Assembly (NCBI GenBank): GCA_902765655.1
Contig: CACXAK010000019.1
Span: 1-20,753, forward strand
Direction: 5' to 3'
Origin: an uncultured bacterium
GTDB taxonomy: Bacteria; Cyanobacteriota; Vampirovibrionia; Gastranaerophilales; Gastranaerophilaceae
DNA: 20,753 bases
The position numbers and the translations under genes were made by a program. The notes beneath the pieces are model-generated. The model was not told where the DNA came from and did not search any database. It saw nothing but the letters and a program-made list of their open reading frames with translations. This document shows positions 7,385-16,162 of this stretch, piece after piece. Position 1 is the first letter of the stretch. Every line of letters starts with the position of its first letter.

Positions 7385-10300
7385 AAGACGCCAATTTTTC
7401 TATATTTGTTCCTAATTTTGATATTTGTTTTTCAATTTTATCAATTTTCCTTGAAACAGCAGGATCTTCAAGATTTTCAATTAGCTCCAATATCTTATCA
7501 ATATTTTTTTCTAATCTGTCAATGCGTTCTTGCTGTTCATCCAGTTGGGATTCCAGACTTTCCATTTTTGAGAATTTATTCTCAAGTGATTTTATTTGTT
7601 CGCTCCAATTGTCAATTTTTTGTTCAATTGTGTCATTAGCGTTTAAAGATATAGTACTTTTTAAATCCTCTATTTCTTTTATTACGTTATTTATGTTACT
7701 TATTTCTTCGGAATTAGAAGAAATTTTATTTATACTCTGGCTTGCAGAATCTATCCATTCGCCCATATATATAAGTGCCTGTTTAATGACTTTATCTGAC
7801 TGTGCAGAATTCTCAAGCATCTTTGATAATTTGTCAACTTTATCAGATAGATTTTCATTTAATTTCTCCCCAAATCCTTCAATTCCTGTGTTTATTGCAT
7901 CATATGATTTATCTGATGTCGCAATAAGAAATTGTGTTTGTTGTTTTAATTCGGAAATTTCTGATTTTAATTCTTTAATTTCATCCTGAGTCAGCAAATC
8001 AACAGATGAGTTAATAGAGTGTAACTTTTCGGTAATTTCAGAAAAATCAACGGTTTTTTCCGGCTCTTTATTTTCCTGTAATTCTTTTAATGCAAGTCTT
8101 AATTTTGCCAAATCTGTTTCAATATCCTGCATTGTGTAGGTATAATTTTGAGTTTCCCCTGAGGATGAAAGTTGTTTTAGTTGCTGAGTAATTAAAGCAA
8201 TATTTTGATTAATTTCATCTGTTCGTTCTTCCACAAAATCTTTAATATCTTCACTTTCTTCAACGAATGAAACCTGGTCAAAAATGGTTATAACCGCACT
8301 CATTAGGGATTCTTTCATGTCCTTGATTGTCTTATCAAGTTTTTCATTATCGGCGTTAGAATCTGTTGCTAATGCGTTTACCTCAAATGAAATTTCATCG
8401 AGGCATTTTTTGAATGCTTCAAGTTTTTCACTTGGCTCAAGTTTTTCAATATAACCTTTTTGTTCGCCGATTAAAGATTTAATATCATTTAATTCTTCGG
8501 TATTTGTTCCGTTTCCGATCAAACCTATTTTTTGGTTTAATTCTTCAAGCATTGTTGATAGTTTTTTATCTGATTCTGTTAGTTTTTCTTCGATAACAGG
8601 AGTAATTTCCTCTAATCTCGGAACAATTTCATCAAGTCTTGGGGCGATTCCGGCAACTGAATCGGTTATGTCATTTAGCGTGTCTGATACTTCATTCAAT
8701 ATATCTGTGTTTGTTGAATCCGCTACAAAAATATCAAGTTTAGATTCTATTGAATTAAGCTTTTCATCCATTGATATTTTGCTTGTTTCAATGTATTTTT
8801 GTACATCTTTCAGCCAGTCACTATTTAATGATTTCAATACTTCATCTAATTTTGAATTGACACTCATCATTACGCCGCTGTTATTTATAGATGGTATCTT
8901 CAAAGAATTTTTATCATCAGTATCATTTTTAACTTCATCAATCGAATCTTTTAGTTCGCTTATGTCGTGTTGAAGGATGTCAAACGCCTGAACAATATCA
9001 AATTTGTCATTCCCAAAGATGTCTTCATCCGAGATTTCAAAATCTTCATCTGTTATTTCGCTGCCTTCTGATATTTTTTCATTTGAATTATTTAATGGCG
9101 CTTTGTCTATGCGTTCGCCTATATTTGTCAGAATTTCTTTAATTTGAGTATTGTCATCTGATAATTTTTCAATTATTTTGGTATATTTTTCAAATTCTTC
9201 TTTTAATTCTGCAGTTAAATCTTCATTGTAAACAGCTTCTTCAGTGCTGTCTGTTTTTGATTTCGCTTTAGTTTTTGCAGATTTGAAACTCTTTTTGAGG
9301 TCTTCAATTGCCGCAATAATCTCATCATGATTATTTGCAACAGTAAGTAATGATTTGATTTCATCACTTTGGGTTATGATTTCCTGTTTTATTTCTTCTG
9401 CAGTTAAGCTGATAAGTTGAGTCTGACTGTCTTTAAAATCATTAATATTTTTGATAAATTCATTGAGCTCTTTCATGTTGCTCGTATCAGGAGGAACAAA
9501 AGAATCCAATGTTTTTTCAACATAATCTCTTAAATTATCGAGTTTAATAATGATTGAGTCAGTATCAGTAAGAACAAAATCTTTTATGCTGTTTTCGTTC
9601 TCAATAAATTTTTCAGTTAATCTGCCGTATAAATCTTCTATATCTGTTCTTATTTCAGACAATTCAGGTGCGTTTACTAATGTATCGTTAAATTTTTCGA
9701 CTTCTTTTTTTAGTCCGCTTGAACTGATATTTTTGCTGATATCGCCAATCATTTCTTTTATAGGCAAAATTTCATTCAAGATATTAGCAGTATTCTTGGC
9801 GATTCCATCCGAAATATCTGTAGATGCAAATTGCAACTCTTGCCTGAAATCGTCCAGAATATCCCCGGCATCTGATAATTTATTTTCCAAACCTGATGAG
9901 ATGTTTTTCTCGGAACTTAATTGCTCTATAAATTCCTGTAATTTTGCTGTTTTTTGTTCAAGTAAATCTGCCTGATAAGCAAAGCCCTGTTCAAGCTTTT
10001 CTCCGGCAGAATTGGTAACCTGAGTAAGGTTATTATTTATATCGGATAATTTATCAGAAATAAATTCCTCAATCCTTGAAGAATAAATGTCTTGTGCATT
10101 GTCTGGGGAGGATCCGTTGAAGCTATTATCAAATTGCTTTTGTAAACTATCAATTTGATTGCGCATAGAAACCAATTCATTAATGGCATTTTCTATTTGG
10201 CTATTTGTATCTGAATCGGATGAGTATTTAAAATTATTTATTCTTTCCAATATCTGAGAAAATGCAGATTCATTGAATGTATGGTTATTTACTATTGAAT

Positions 10301-11513
10301 CTTCAATGCTTAATAGTTTATTATATAGTTCTCCGTTTGAGTTTAGGTTTATTAATTCTTTAATTTGATCTAAATAATCTTTGATAGAATTAATATCAGG
10401 ATCTTCAACATTATCTATATCCTGAACATTTGCCTCTATCATTGATTTTATTTTTTCCAGCTCATTTTTTATATATTGTTCATCTGTAAAAGAATTATTT
10501 TTTATAAATTCATTGATTGATACAATATTATTTTCAACATCGTTATTGTTGCGTAATATTTTTTCTCCGAAATCTTTTACATCTTCAATGTCATCTCTCA
10601 TACTGTCAAGCTTTTTATGCAGCTTCTCAAATGCCGGAGTGTCATCGGAATAAGAAATTGTTTTATCGGTATTTACATTTGAACCCGATTCTTTGAGCCA
10701 ATTTTCAATAGAATTTGTTTTCTTGTATATAGTTGATATTTCTTCTCTGATGTCAACATTTGGCAGCTTGTGTACGAGATCTTCCACATTTTCTTTAATT
10801 GCCGGTAAAATATCCAATTGTTTAGATATATAATTTGTTTTTTCGTTGATTTCGTTTAATGTTTTGTTTTCTTCCAAAATTTGTGAAATTTCGTCAGGTT
10901 GTGGAAATTTATCTGATAAATCAAGAATAATCTGTTTAAAATCAGAGGCATCAAATGATGCTGAATCTGTCATATTTACTATTTTCCCTGAAATAACTTC
11001 ATTGAAATCAATAATTATATTTTTTATTGTATCAAATTCTTCTCTCAGAATTTCTATGCCTTCAGACATTGCGGCAATATCAGACGTTTTATCTCCAATA
11101 TTAATACTGTTGCTGAGAATTTCTATCTGTTCATGTAGTTTAATTAAACCTTCACTCAATTCGGATGCATCAGGGATATTATCAATATGTTGGGCTACTT
11201 TGCTCAGCGTTTGCTTAATTTCTTCAGCTTGATTTTGTATGTTTTCTGTCTGCTCACTTATATTGCTTTGAGAAATTTGACTTTGGTATAGTGTGTCAAT
11301 TGATCTGTTGAGTTCTTCAATATCTGATTTTTGCGCTGCGGATGCTAATTTTTCTCCGATTTCATTAGTTTTCTCTATTATAGAATCAACTATACCCTGT
11401 GTAATTTTTAATTCTTCATTTGTTACAACATTTACAAGTATTTTTTCTATTTCTGATTCTCTGTCGCTTACATTCTGTAAAGTTGAGGCAATCTCATGAA
11501 TGGATTTAAACAT
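7374..11513 (-). CDS. Giant coiled-coil protein, main frame (C-terminal about 1,380 aa)
   Basis: 1,379 aa from the ATG at 11513, but the frame stays open upstream to about 11663 and encodes similar helical sequence there (NINASYKSSFDDISSTL, then further helix). No Shine-Dalgarno precedes the 11513 ATG. The natural product is therefore probably continuous with the 139-aa frame at 11632-12051, joined by a single-base frame change. The protein is almost entirely acidic, Ser/Asn/Asp/Glu/Lys/Ile/Leu-rich heptad-like helix with no recognised catalytic domain, signal peptide or membrane segment. A Lys/Thr/Ser-rich break lies around residue 740 (KTKAKSKTDS) and a very acidic stretch around 830-850 (ITDEDFEISDEDIF). 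Sparse Trp residues mark some repeats (NWLKES, DWLKDV, EWIDSA). It may be a cytoskeletal or scaffold-like filament; this is inference. Its last codons overlap the start of the GlcD-like gene. Confidence 0.75.
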   Translation of the reverse strand: MFKSIHEIASTLQNVSDRESEIEKILVNVVTNEELKITQGIVDSIIEKTNEIGEKLASAAQKSDIEELNRSIDTLYQSQISQSNISEQTENIQNQAEEIKQTLSKVAQHIDNIPDASELSEGLIKLHEQIEILSNSINIGDKTSDIAAMSEGIEILREEFDTIKNIIIDFNEVISGKIVNMTDSASFDASDFKQIILDLSDKFPQPDEISQILEENKTLNEINEKTNYISKQLDILPAIKENVEDLVHKLPNVDIREEISTIYKKTNSIENWLKESGSNVNTDKTISYSDDTPAFEKLHKKLDSMRDDIEDVKDFGEKILRNNNDVENNIVSINEFIKNNSFTDEQYIKNELEKIKSMIEANVQDIDNVEDPDINSIKDYLDQIKELINLNSNGELYNKLLSIEDSIVNNHTFNESAFSQILERINNFKYSSDSDTNSQIENAINELVSMRNQIDSLQKQFDNSFNGSSPDNAQDIYSSRIEEFISDKLSDINNNLTQVTNSAGEKLEQGFAYQADLLEQKTAKLQEFIEQLSSEKNISSGLENKLSDAGDILDDFRQELQFASTDISDGIAKNTANILNEILPIKEMIGDISKNISSSGLKKEVEKFNDTLVNAPELSEIRTDIEDLYGRLTEKFIENENSIKDFVLTDTDSIIIKLDNLRDYVEKTLDSFVPPDTSNMKELNEFIKNINDFKDSQTQLISLTAEEIKQEIITQSDEIKSLLTVANNHDEIIAAIEDLKKSFKSAKTKAKSKTDSTEEAVYNEDLTAELKEEFEKYTKIIEKLSDDNTQIKEILTNIGERIDKAPLNNSNEKISEGSEITDEDFEISDEDIFGNDKFDIVQAFDILQHDISELKDSIDEVKNDTDDKNSLKIPSINNSGVMMSVNSKLDEVLKSLNSDWLKDVQKYIETSKISMDEKLNSIESKLDIFVADSTNTDILNEVSDTLNDITDSVAGIAPRLDEIVPRLEEITPVIEEKLTESDKKLSTMLEELNQKIGLIGNGTNTEELNDIKSLIGEQKGYIEKLEPSEKLEAFKKCLDEISFEVNALATDSNADNEKLDKTIKDMKESLMSAVITIFDQVSFVEESEDIKDFVEERTDEINQNIALITQQLKQLSSSGETQNYTYTMQDIETDLAKLRLALKELQENKEPEKTVDFSEITEKLHSINSSVDLLTQDEIKELKSEISELKQQTQFLIATSDKSYDAINTGIEGFGEKLNENLSDKVDKLSKMLENSAQSDKVIKQALIYMGEWIDSASQSINKISSNSEEISNINNVIKEIEDLKSTISLNANDTIEQKIDNWSEQIKSLENKFSKMESLESQLDEQQERIDRLEKNIDKILELIENLEDPAVSRKIDKIEKQISKLGTNIEKLASYVD

Positions 11514-11631
11514 TATATCAATCTGTGTAATAACTGTTTTCCCGGTATTTAATGGGTCAACGCTTTTAATTGAGGATAAAACAGCTTTTAATGTAGAAGA
11601 AATATCATCAAATGATGATTTGTAAGATGCA

Positions 11632-12051
11632 TTAATATTCCTCTTTGTCAGTTTTATTGTTGGTCAAGTCGCTGATTTTGGATTCTATCCCAGATATGAT
11701 TGCTTTTTGTTGTCTTGCTTCCGTATAAAAATTGTTGATATTCTTACTTAAAATTTCAAAAAGTTCCTTTAAATCAGAACCTTTTACGCTGTTGTCCTGG
11801 GAGTCATAAATTGCTTTAAGCGCCTTTTCAATGTCTTCTATTTTGTATAAGGTGCTGGAATATTTATCTTCTACGGATTTTGATAACTCACTGATATATG
11901 CTTTTAGAAGCTCAGGTCCCCCTTCTTTGCTTGATATATCTAATTTTGAACTGATAGCAGAAAGTGATCTGTCCAAACTATCTGCATGCATGTTATTCGT
12001 TCTTTGAATATCATCGAGCAAATTCATTATCTTTTCTATATCATGAGCCAT
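11632..12051 (-). CDS. N-terminal frame of the giant coiled-coil gene (139 codons before frame break)
   Basis: The ATG at 12051 has a good Shine-Dalgarno (AAGGGA, about 9-base spacer) and an upstream promoter candidate. The 139 residues (MAHDIEKIMNLLDDIQ onwards) are heptad-like helix of the same composition as the large frame downstream. The frame ends at TAA 11632-11634, while the large frame is already open from about 11663, so the two overlap in different frames. Removing one A from the minus-strand AAAA run (bases 11652-11655) would fuse them into a protein of about 1,560 aa. Possible explanations are a sequencing or assembly error, a true mutation, or +1 programmed frameshifting. I favour one gene. 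Confidence 0.65.
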   Translation of the reverse strand: MAHDIEKIMNLLDDIQRTNNMHADSLDRSLSAISSKLDISSKEGGPELLKAYISELSKSVEDKYSSTLYKIEDIEKALKAIYDSQDNSVKGSDLKELFEILSKNINNFYTEARQQKAIISGIESKISDLTNNKTDKEEY

Positions 12052-12094
12052 TATTTTGTATCCCTTAACATTAAATATCTATCCCTACATGCTA

Positions 12095-12123
12095 ATTTTA
12101 TCAGTTATAAAACCATTAGTAAA
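12095..12123 (-). promoter_or_regulatory. Candidate promoter for the coiled-coil/glcD operon
   Basis: Read on the minus strand, TTTACT (12118-12123) and TAAAAT (12095-12100) are separated by 17 bases. TGA directly before the -10 makes an extended -10. The only good start with a Shine-Dalgarno downstream is the ATG at 12051, so the whole minus-strand block 12051-6002 is probably one transcript. Confidence 0.4.
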
Positions 12124-12234
12124 ATAATTTATATATATTTATTACAAATGTTAAGCAATAATGCATAAACAAGCGATAAAAAAATAAGTTAGTGTTAATA
12201 TTTTACATGTAAGCAGTTTTGAAAGAGGGATGTC

Positions 12235-12447
12235 ATGAGTAACATTGTCATTGATAAAACAAAGTGCAAAGCTTGTTATTTATGTATTGACGAGTGTCCT
12301 AAAAATTTAATTAAAATTGGTAATGAAACTAATAATTTAGGTAACAGAGTAGTTGAATTCCAAGACCCTGAGCACCAGTGCCTGGGTTGTGCTATGTGTG
12401 CAACAAGATGCCCTGATTTGGCTATTACGGAAGTCTATCGCGGATAA
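12235..12447 (+). CDS. vorD: 2-oxoacid:ferredoxin oxidoreductase, delta subunit (2x[4Fe-4S] ferredoxin-like)
   Basis: 70 aa with two complete CxxCxxCxxxCP clusters: CKACYLCIDECPKNL near the N-terminus and CLGCAMCATRCPDLAI near the C-terminus. Each cluster should bind one [4Fe-4S] centre and pass electrons from the TPP subunit to ferredoxin. First gene of a four-gene set in the order delta, alpha, beta, gamma, 36 bases before vorB. The ATG at 12235 follows AGAGGG. The AT-rich 183-base gap upstream holds a short palindrome, TTACATGTAA (12203-12212), but I could not find a convincing -35/-10 pair for this strand. Confidence 0.88.
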   Translation: MSNIVIDKTKCKACYLCIDECPKNLIKIGNETNNLGNRVVEFQDPEHQCLGCAMCATRCPDLAITEVYRG

Positions 12448-12483
12448 TCCAGGGTATTAAGATTTTGAGAGGTTTAATAACTA

Positions 12484-13548
12484 ATGACGGCAACGATTAC
12501 AGATAAAAAGATTTTGATGAAAGGTAATTATGCAATAGCAAATGCGGCAGTTCTTGCCGGTTGTCAGTGCTATTTTGGTTATCCGATTACTCCGCAGAGC
12601 GAAATCGGCGAATTTATGAGCGGAAAGATGCAGGAGCTTGGCAGAGCTTATGTTTCAGCAGAGAGTGAGCTTGCGGCAATAAATATGACTATGGGCGCAT
12701 GTTCGATGGGTGTCAAGGCAATGACTTCTTCATCTTCTTGTGCTGTTTCATTGATGCAGGAGGGTTTGTCTTATGCAACATCTGATCAGCTTCCTGTTGT
12801 ATTAGTCAGTGTTATGCGCGGTGGTCCCGGGTTGGGGAATATATATCCGTCTCAGGGAGATTATTTTCAGGCAACAAGAGGTGGCGGTAATGGAGACTAT
12901 AAACTTATAGTTCTTGCGCCTTCTACTGTTCAGGAATGTGCTGATTTGACTTATAAGGCATTTTATCTTGCTCATAAGTATCGTAATCCTGCAGTTTTAT
13001 TGGCTGATGGTTTGCTTGGTCAAATGATGGAGCCGGTTCAGTTTAAGGAATATCCTTATCCTGAAATTGATAATTCTGATTGGAAGTTGTCAGGAGCTAA
13101 AGGCAGAGATGCAAGAATTATTCGTTCTTATGCTCCTTTAGCTGATAATCAGTGTGTATATCTTGAAAAACTCTTTGAAAAGTATAAAACAATTGAAGAA
13201 AATGAAACCGAATGGGAAGAAATTGGGACTGAAGATGCGGATATTGTATTGGTAAGTTTTGGTTCTACTTCAAGGAATGTAAAAACTGCTGCAAAAATTT
13301 GCAGAGAAAAAGGAATGAAAGTTGGGATTTTAAGACCTATAACATTATTCCCATTCCCGACAAAAAGATTGCAGGAGTTAGCTCAAAAAGTAAAAATGTT
13401 TATCAGTGTTGAAGTAAATATGGGGCAAATGGTTCAGGATGTTAGGCTTGCTGTCAACGGGAAAGTTCCTGTTGAGCTTATTCACAAACCGGTCGGTGCT
13501 CCGCCTTCTCCAGAGGAGATAGTTAGTCAGATAGAGGAGTTTGTATAA
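12484..13548 (+). CDS. vorB: 2-oxoacid:ferredoxin oxidoreductase, alpha subunit (VorB type)
   Basis: 354 aa, normal length. With its partners it would convert a 2-oxoacid plus CoA to acyl-CoA and CO2 and reduce ferredoxin, in the cytoplasm. The sequence closely follows VorB (3-methyl-2-oxobutanoate dehydrogenase): MKGNYAIANAAVLAG, YFGYPITPQSEI (pyrimidine-binding fold), a TSSSS loop, MRGGPGLGNIYPSQGDYFQA and DGLLGQMMEPV. The C-terminal transketolase-like domain is about residues 255-350. Branched-chain 2-oxoacids are the best guess for substrate; 2-oxoglutarate cannot be excluded. The stop codon and the vorA start overlap (TAATG), so the subunits are translationally coupled. AGAGG lies about 11 bases before the ATG. 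Confidence 0.9.
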   Translation: MTATITDKKILMKGNYAIANAAVLAGCQCYFGYPITPQSEIGEFMSGKMQELGRAYVSAESELAAINMTMGACSMGVKAMTSSSSCAVSLMQEGLSYATSDQLPVVLVSVMRGGPGLGNIYPSQGDYFQATRGGGNGDYKLIVLAPSTVQECADLTYKAFYLAHKYRNPAVLLADGLLGQMMEPVQFKEYPYPEIDNSDWKLSGAKGRDARIIRSYAPLADNQCVYLEKLFEKYKTIEENETEWEEIGTEDADIVLVSFGSTSRNVKTAAKICREKGMKVGILRPITLFPFPTKRLQELAQKVKMFISVEVNMGQMVQDVRLAVNGKVPVELIHKPVGAPPSPEEIVSQIEEFV

Positions 13549-14300
13549 TGGCAACACAAGTTTTTAAAATCCCTGATTCATTTAAAAAGGATGCAAAGTA
13601 TACTTTTTGCCCCGGATGTGACCATGGTGTTGCAGTAAGGCTTGTTGGGGAGTGTCTTTCGGAACTCGGGTTAACTGAAAATGCTATTGCTGCATGTTCA
13701 ATCGGATGTTCTGTTACTATTTATGATTTTTTAAATGTGGATTCTCTGGAAGCTCCTCACGGCAGAGCATTGGCTGAAGCAACCGGTATAAAAAGAGCAT
13801 GCCCTGATAAATTTGTATTTACTTATCAGGGTGATGGCGATTTTGCATCTATCGGTTTAGCTGAAAGTATGCATGCTGCATTAAGAGGGGAAAAACTTTC
13901 TGCTATATGTATAAATAATACGACTTATGGCATGACAGGAGGTCAATTAGGACCAACTACACTTTTGGGACAGGTTACTACTACATCTCCTACAGGCAGA
14001 AATCTGGAGTATTACGGCTATCCGATAAAAATTGCGGAACACATTGCTTTATGTGACGGGACTGCTTTTAGTGCAAGAGTTTCACTTGATAGTGTTCCGA
14101 ATATTCGCAAGGCAAAGGAAGCAATTAAGAAAGCATTTGAAGTTCAAATGAAGGGTTTGGGTTTCGGGTTTGTAGAAATTCTTTCATCTTGTCCGACAAA
14201 TTGGAGAATGTCTCCTCAAAAAGCGCACGAAAGAGTGCGAGATGAGATGATGCAGGTATTTAAACCGGGTATATATAAAGATATTACAGTAGAAAAGTAG
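13548..14300 (+). CDS. vorA: 2-oxoacid:ferredoxin oxidoreductase, beta subunit (TPP-binding)
   Basis: 250 aa. Catalytic subunit that carries thiamine pyrophosphate. Visible motifs: FCPGCDHGVAVRLVGE at the N-terminus, with Cys residues typical of the cluster/TPP region; APHGRALAEATGIKRA; the TPP-Mg signature YQGDGDFASIG through INNTTYGMTGGQ; then GPTTLLGQVTTTSPTGR and a C-terminal LSSCPTNWRMSP. All are hallmarks of the short VorA/KorB family. The ATG shares one base with the vorB stop. vorC follows after 16 bases. Confidence 0.9.
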   Translation: MATQVFKIPDSFKKDAKYTFCPGCDHGVAVRLVGECLSELGLTENAIAACSIGCSVTIYDFLNVDSLEAPHGRALAEATGIKRACPDKFVFTYQGDGDFASIGLAESMHAALRGEKLSAICINNTTYGMTGGQLGPTTLLGQVTTTSPTGRNLEYYGYPIKIAEHIALCDGTAFSARVSLDSVPNIRKAKEAIKKAFEVQMKGLGFGFVEILSSCPTNWRMSPQKAHERVRDEMMQVFKPGIYKDITVEK

Positions 14301-14316
14301 GTTAAGGAAAGATATT

Positions 14317-14865
14317 ATGGAAAAAGACTTTATAATTGCAGGTTTTGGTGGACAGGGTGTTTTGTTGGCCGGTGAAGTTTTGGCTAACGGTTTTATGATT
14401 GATAATAAAAATGTTACTTGGTACCCTTCTTATGGCGCTGAGATGCGTGGCGGAACCGTAAATTGTACTGTCGTAATGTCTGATGAAGAAGTCAGTGCGG
14501 TTCAAAAATCAAGTGCGGATTTCATAATTGTCTTAAATCAGGCATCTTTTGATAAATATGTTTCCTGGGTAAAAAAAGGCGGTTCTATTATTGTTAATTC
14601 TTCATTAGCAATGATTAAAAAGACAAGAGAAGATATAAATTATATCTTTGTTCCTATTACAAAACTTGCGCAGGAAAAATTAGGAAATATTAAGATGTCT
14701 AATATTTTGGCTTTGGGAACTTTGTCAAAAGTAACTAAATTAATTTCACTTGATACTCTTGAAAAAGCGCTACATAACGTCATTCCTGCCCGTAAAGCTA
14801 ATCTTATTCCTAAGAATATTGAAGCTTTAAAACTCGGTTATGAGTATGATTTATTAAAAGTTTAG
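14317..14865 (+). CDS. vorC: 2-oxoacid:ferredoxin oxidoreductase, gamma subunit
   Basis: 182 aa, usual length. The gamma subunit binds CoA-related parts of the complex. Motifs: IIAGFGGQGVLLAGEVLA at the N-terminus, TWYPSYGAEMRGGTVNC (the YGxExRGG signature) and VLNQASFDKYV. The start is set by AAGGAAAG before the ATG at 14317. Last gene of the vor cluster. Immediately after the stop is a weak AT-rich stem (AAAATCA 14869-14875 against TGATTTT 14886-14892) that might end the operon. Confidence 0.9.
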   Translation: MEKDFIIAGFGGQGVLLAGEVLANGFMIDNKNVTWYPSYGAEMRGGTVNCTVVMSDEEVSAVQKSSADFIIVLNQASFDKYVSWVKKGGSIIVNSSLAMIKKTREDINYIFVPITKLAQEKLGNIKMSNILALGTLSKVTKLISLDTLEKALHNVIPARKANLIPKNIEALKLGYEYDLLKV

Positions 14866-14884
14866 TTCAAAATCACCTAAAAAG

Positions 14885-14914
14885 TTGATTTTAAATTTGT
14901 CTAAACAGTATATT
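14885..14914 (+). promoter_or_regulatory. Candidate promoter for the 77-aa gene
   Basis: TTGATT (14885-14890) and TATATT (14909-14914) are separated by 18 bases, with a start expected near 14921. The -35 overlaps the right arm of the weak stem after vorC. Confidence 0.35.
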
Positions 14915-14946
14915 CTTCATGTGTAAACAGAAAGGTCTATATAAAA

Positions 14947-15180
14947 GTGAAAAAACAATTACTTGCATCTTTACACGAAAAAGAGTTACAGCTGGCTAAA
15001 TTAGAACAACATATTGATAAAAGTGATATTTGTGCAGATTTATATAATAAAGTTCTTATCGAAAAAGCTATTTTGAAAAAACAGCTTGATGATTTAAAAA
15101 ATAATTCTATTGCCGCAAGAATCCGCCATCTTATGCCTCGTAGAGGCGAGAAGTTAATTTGTGATTATTTTAGAAGCTAA
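14947..15180 (+). CDS. Small helical protein of unknown function
   Basis: 77 aa, not recognised. GTG start at 14947 with AAAGG about 11 bases upstream. Residues 1-50 are heptad-like helix (KKQLLASLHEKELQLAKLEQ onwards), probably a coiled coil. The last 25 residues are basic (ARIRHLMPRRGEKL). It follows the vor cluster on the same strand but has a candidate promoter of its own, so it may not belong to that operon. Its stop lies two bases from the stop of the convergent formyltransferase gene. Length, start and composition suggest a real gene, but no homolog comes to mind. Confidence 0.5.
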   Translation: MKKQLLASLHEKELQLAKLEQHIDKSDICADLYNKVLIEKAILKKQLDDLKNNSIAARIRHLMPRRGEKLICDYFRS

Positions 15181-15182
15181 TA

Positions 15183-16127
15183 TTATTTTGTAATTTCAAC
15201 ATATTTATTTATATATTTTTTTATCCCATGGCGTTTATATAGTTTAAGATTTTTGAAACAAATTGCTTTGCTGTCCTTGCATACGATTGTTATTGAGCAA
15301 TCTGTGGCATTTTTATTGATAATTGAATCAGGCGGATAGTTGAAAATTTTATCTGAGATTCTGAAATTATACGGATCAACGATAAGATATGCATTTTTAT
15401 GCGTTATATATGTTGGCAAAAACGGGTGTAATGCTCGGATTGTTCTTGAAATCTCCGTAGAGGTTTGAATTGAAAAATCAAGCATCATTTCTTCGCCGGT
15501 TATAGCCGGAAAATACGTTGCATATTTTTCATTTTGGTTCACTGGGGTTAATATTTTTTGATTAAGGTCATTAAAAAAATCTGTGACAAGTTTTCTTGCG
15601 GTCGATACTGTTCTTTCCCGTAGTTCTTTTGAGGTGTCGTAATTATAAATTTTTACTTTTTCTTGTTTAAGAATTGCTCCCGCATCGTAGTCATCATTGA
15701 CCAAATGTATTGTCACTCCTGAATATTCCTCCCCGTGCAGAATGGTCTGCATATAAGGGTTTGGGCCACGATATTTGGGGAGAAGCGACGGATGTATGTT
15801 TATTGTCGCTATTTTCGGAATATTATAGGTTTGATGAGTAAGACGCTCTTTCCATGTTCCTATTATGATGATGTCGACATTCATTGCAATCATTAATTTG
15901 CGAAAAGCATCTGAATTTGCTGACTTTAATCGGATTTGGCTTAATTTTAATTTCTTAATAAGCGTAATTTCAGGTGCTGGTTTAAAAAAATCTTCCATTG
16001 CAATTTTTAATTTTGATTTTGAAGTGTAATCATAGCGAAATACCCCGACAACTTCATGCCCTGCATCAAGAACCCCCAATATAATATTGGCAAGCATTAA
16101 GCCTTTTCCTAAAATAACAACTCTCAT
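15183..16127 (-). CDS. Formyltransferase family protein (methionyl-tRNA formyltransferase-like)
   Basis: 314 aa from the ATG at 16127. A longer frame to 16172 would translate through the hairpin terminator, so MRVVILGKGLMLANII is the better start. Transfers a formyl group from 10-formyl-tetrahydrofolate. The catalytic Asn, His and Asp are visible in TINIHPSLLPKYRGPNPY and in GVTIHLVNDDYDAGAIL. A C-terminal domain from about residue 200 (FPAITGEEMMLDFS, then IRALHPFLPTYIT) is like that of Fmt. The His after GVTI is more like sugar or other formyltransferases than classical Fmt, so the acceptor may be an amino-sugar or another amine. No Shine-Dalgarno is present; TATAAT ends six bases before the ATG, which suggests a leaderless mRNA. 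Confident of the family, not of the acceptor. Confidence 0.8.
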   Translation of the reverse strand: MRVVILGKGLMLANIILGVLDAGHEVVGVFRYDYTSKSKLKIAMEDFFKPAPEITLIKKLKLSQIRLKSANSDAFRKLMIAMNVDIIIIGTWKERLTHQTYNIPKIATINIHPSLLPKYRGPNPYMQTILHGEEYSGVTIHLVNDDYDAGAILKQEKVKIYNYDTSKELRERTVSTARKLVTDFFNDLNQKILTPVNQNEKYATYFPAITGEEMMLDFSIQTSTEISRTIRALHPFLPTYITHKNAYLIVDPYNFRISDKIFNYPPDSIINKNATDCSITIVCKDSKAICFKNLKLYKRHGIKKYINKYVEITK

Positions 16128-16133
16128 ATCGCA

Positions 16134-16162
16134 ATTATAATACAAAAAGTGCGTACTTTTAA
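16134..16162 (-). promoter_or_regulatory. Candidate leaderless promoter for the formyltransferase
   Basis: On the minus strand, TATAAT (16134-16139) lies 17 bases after TTAAAA (16157-16162, in the hairpin loop). Seven bases past the -10 is the A of the ATG at 16127. The usual -10 to start distance would therefore place +1 at the start codon. No Shine-Dalgarno is present. Confidence 0.45.

Noticed and set aside
7522..9975. Long plus-strand open frames (such as 7522-7989 and 9550-9975) opposite the coiled-coil gene
   Set aside because: Ser/Phe/Leu-rich antisense translations of a Glu/Asp/Lys/Ile-rich helical gene, with no Shine-Dalgarno or family resemblance; they are shadows.
11635..11663. 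Programmed +1 frameshift site
   Set aside because: No prfB-like CUU-UGA or other known +1 signal and no upstream internal Shine-Dalgarno stimulator; an indel is simpler.
12120..12180. AT-rich stretch before vorD as a replication origin or repeat
   Set aside because: No DnaA-box array or iterons; ordinary AT-rich intergenic DNA.
12190..12212. NtcA- or CRP-type operator before vorD
   Set aside because: TTACATGTAA is a short palindrome, but the GTA-N8-TAC and TGTGA-N6-TCACA patterns do not fit.
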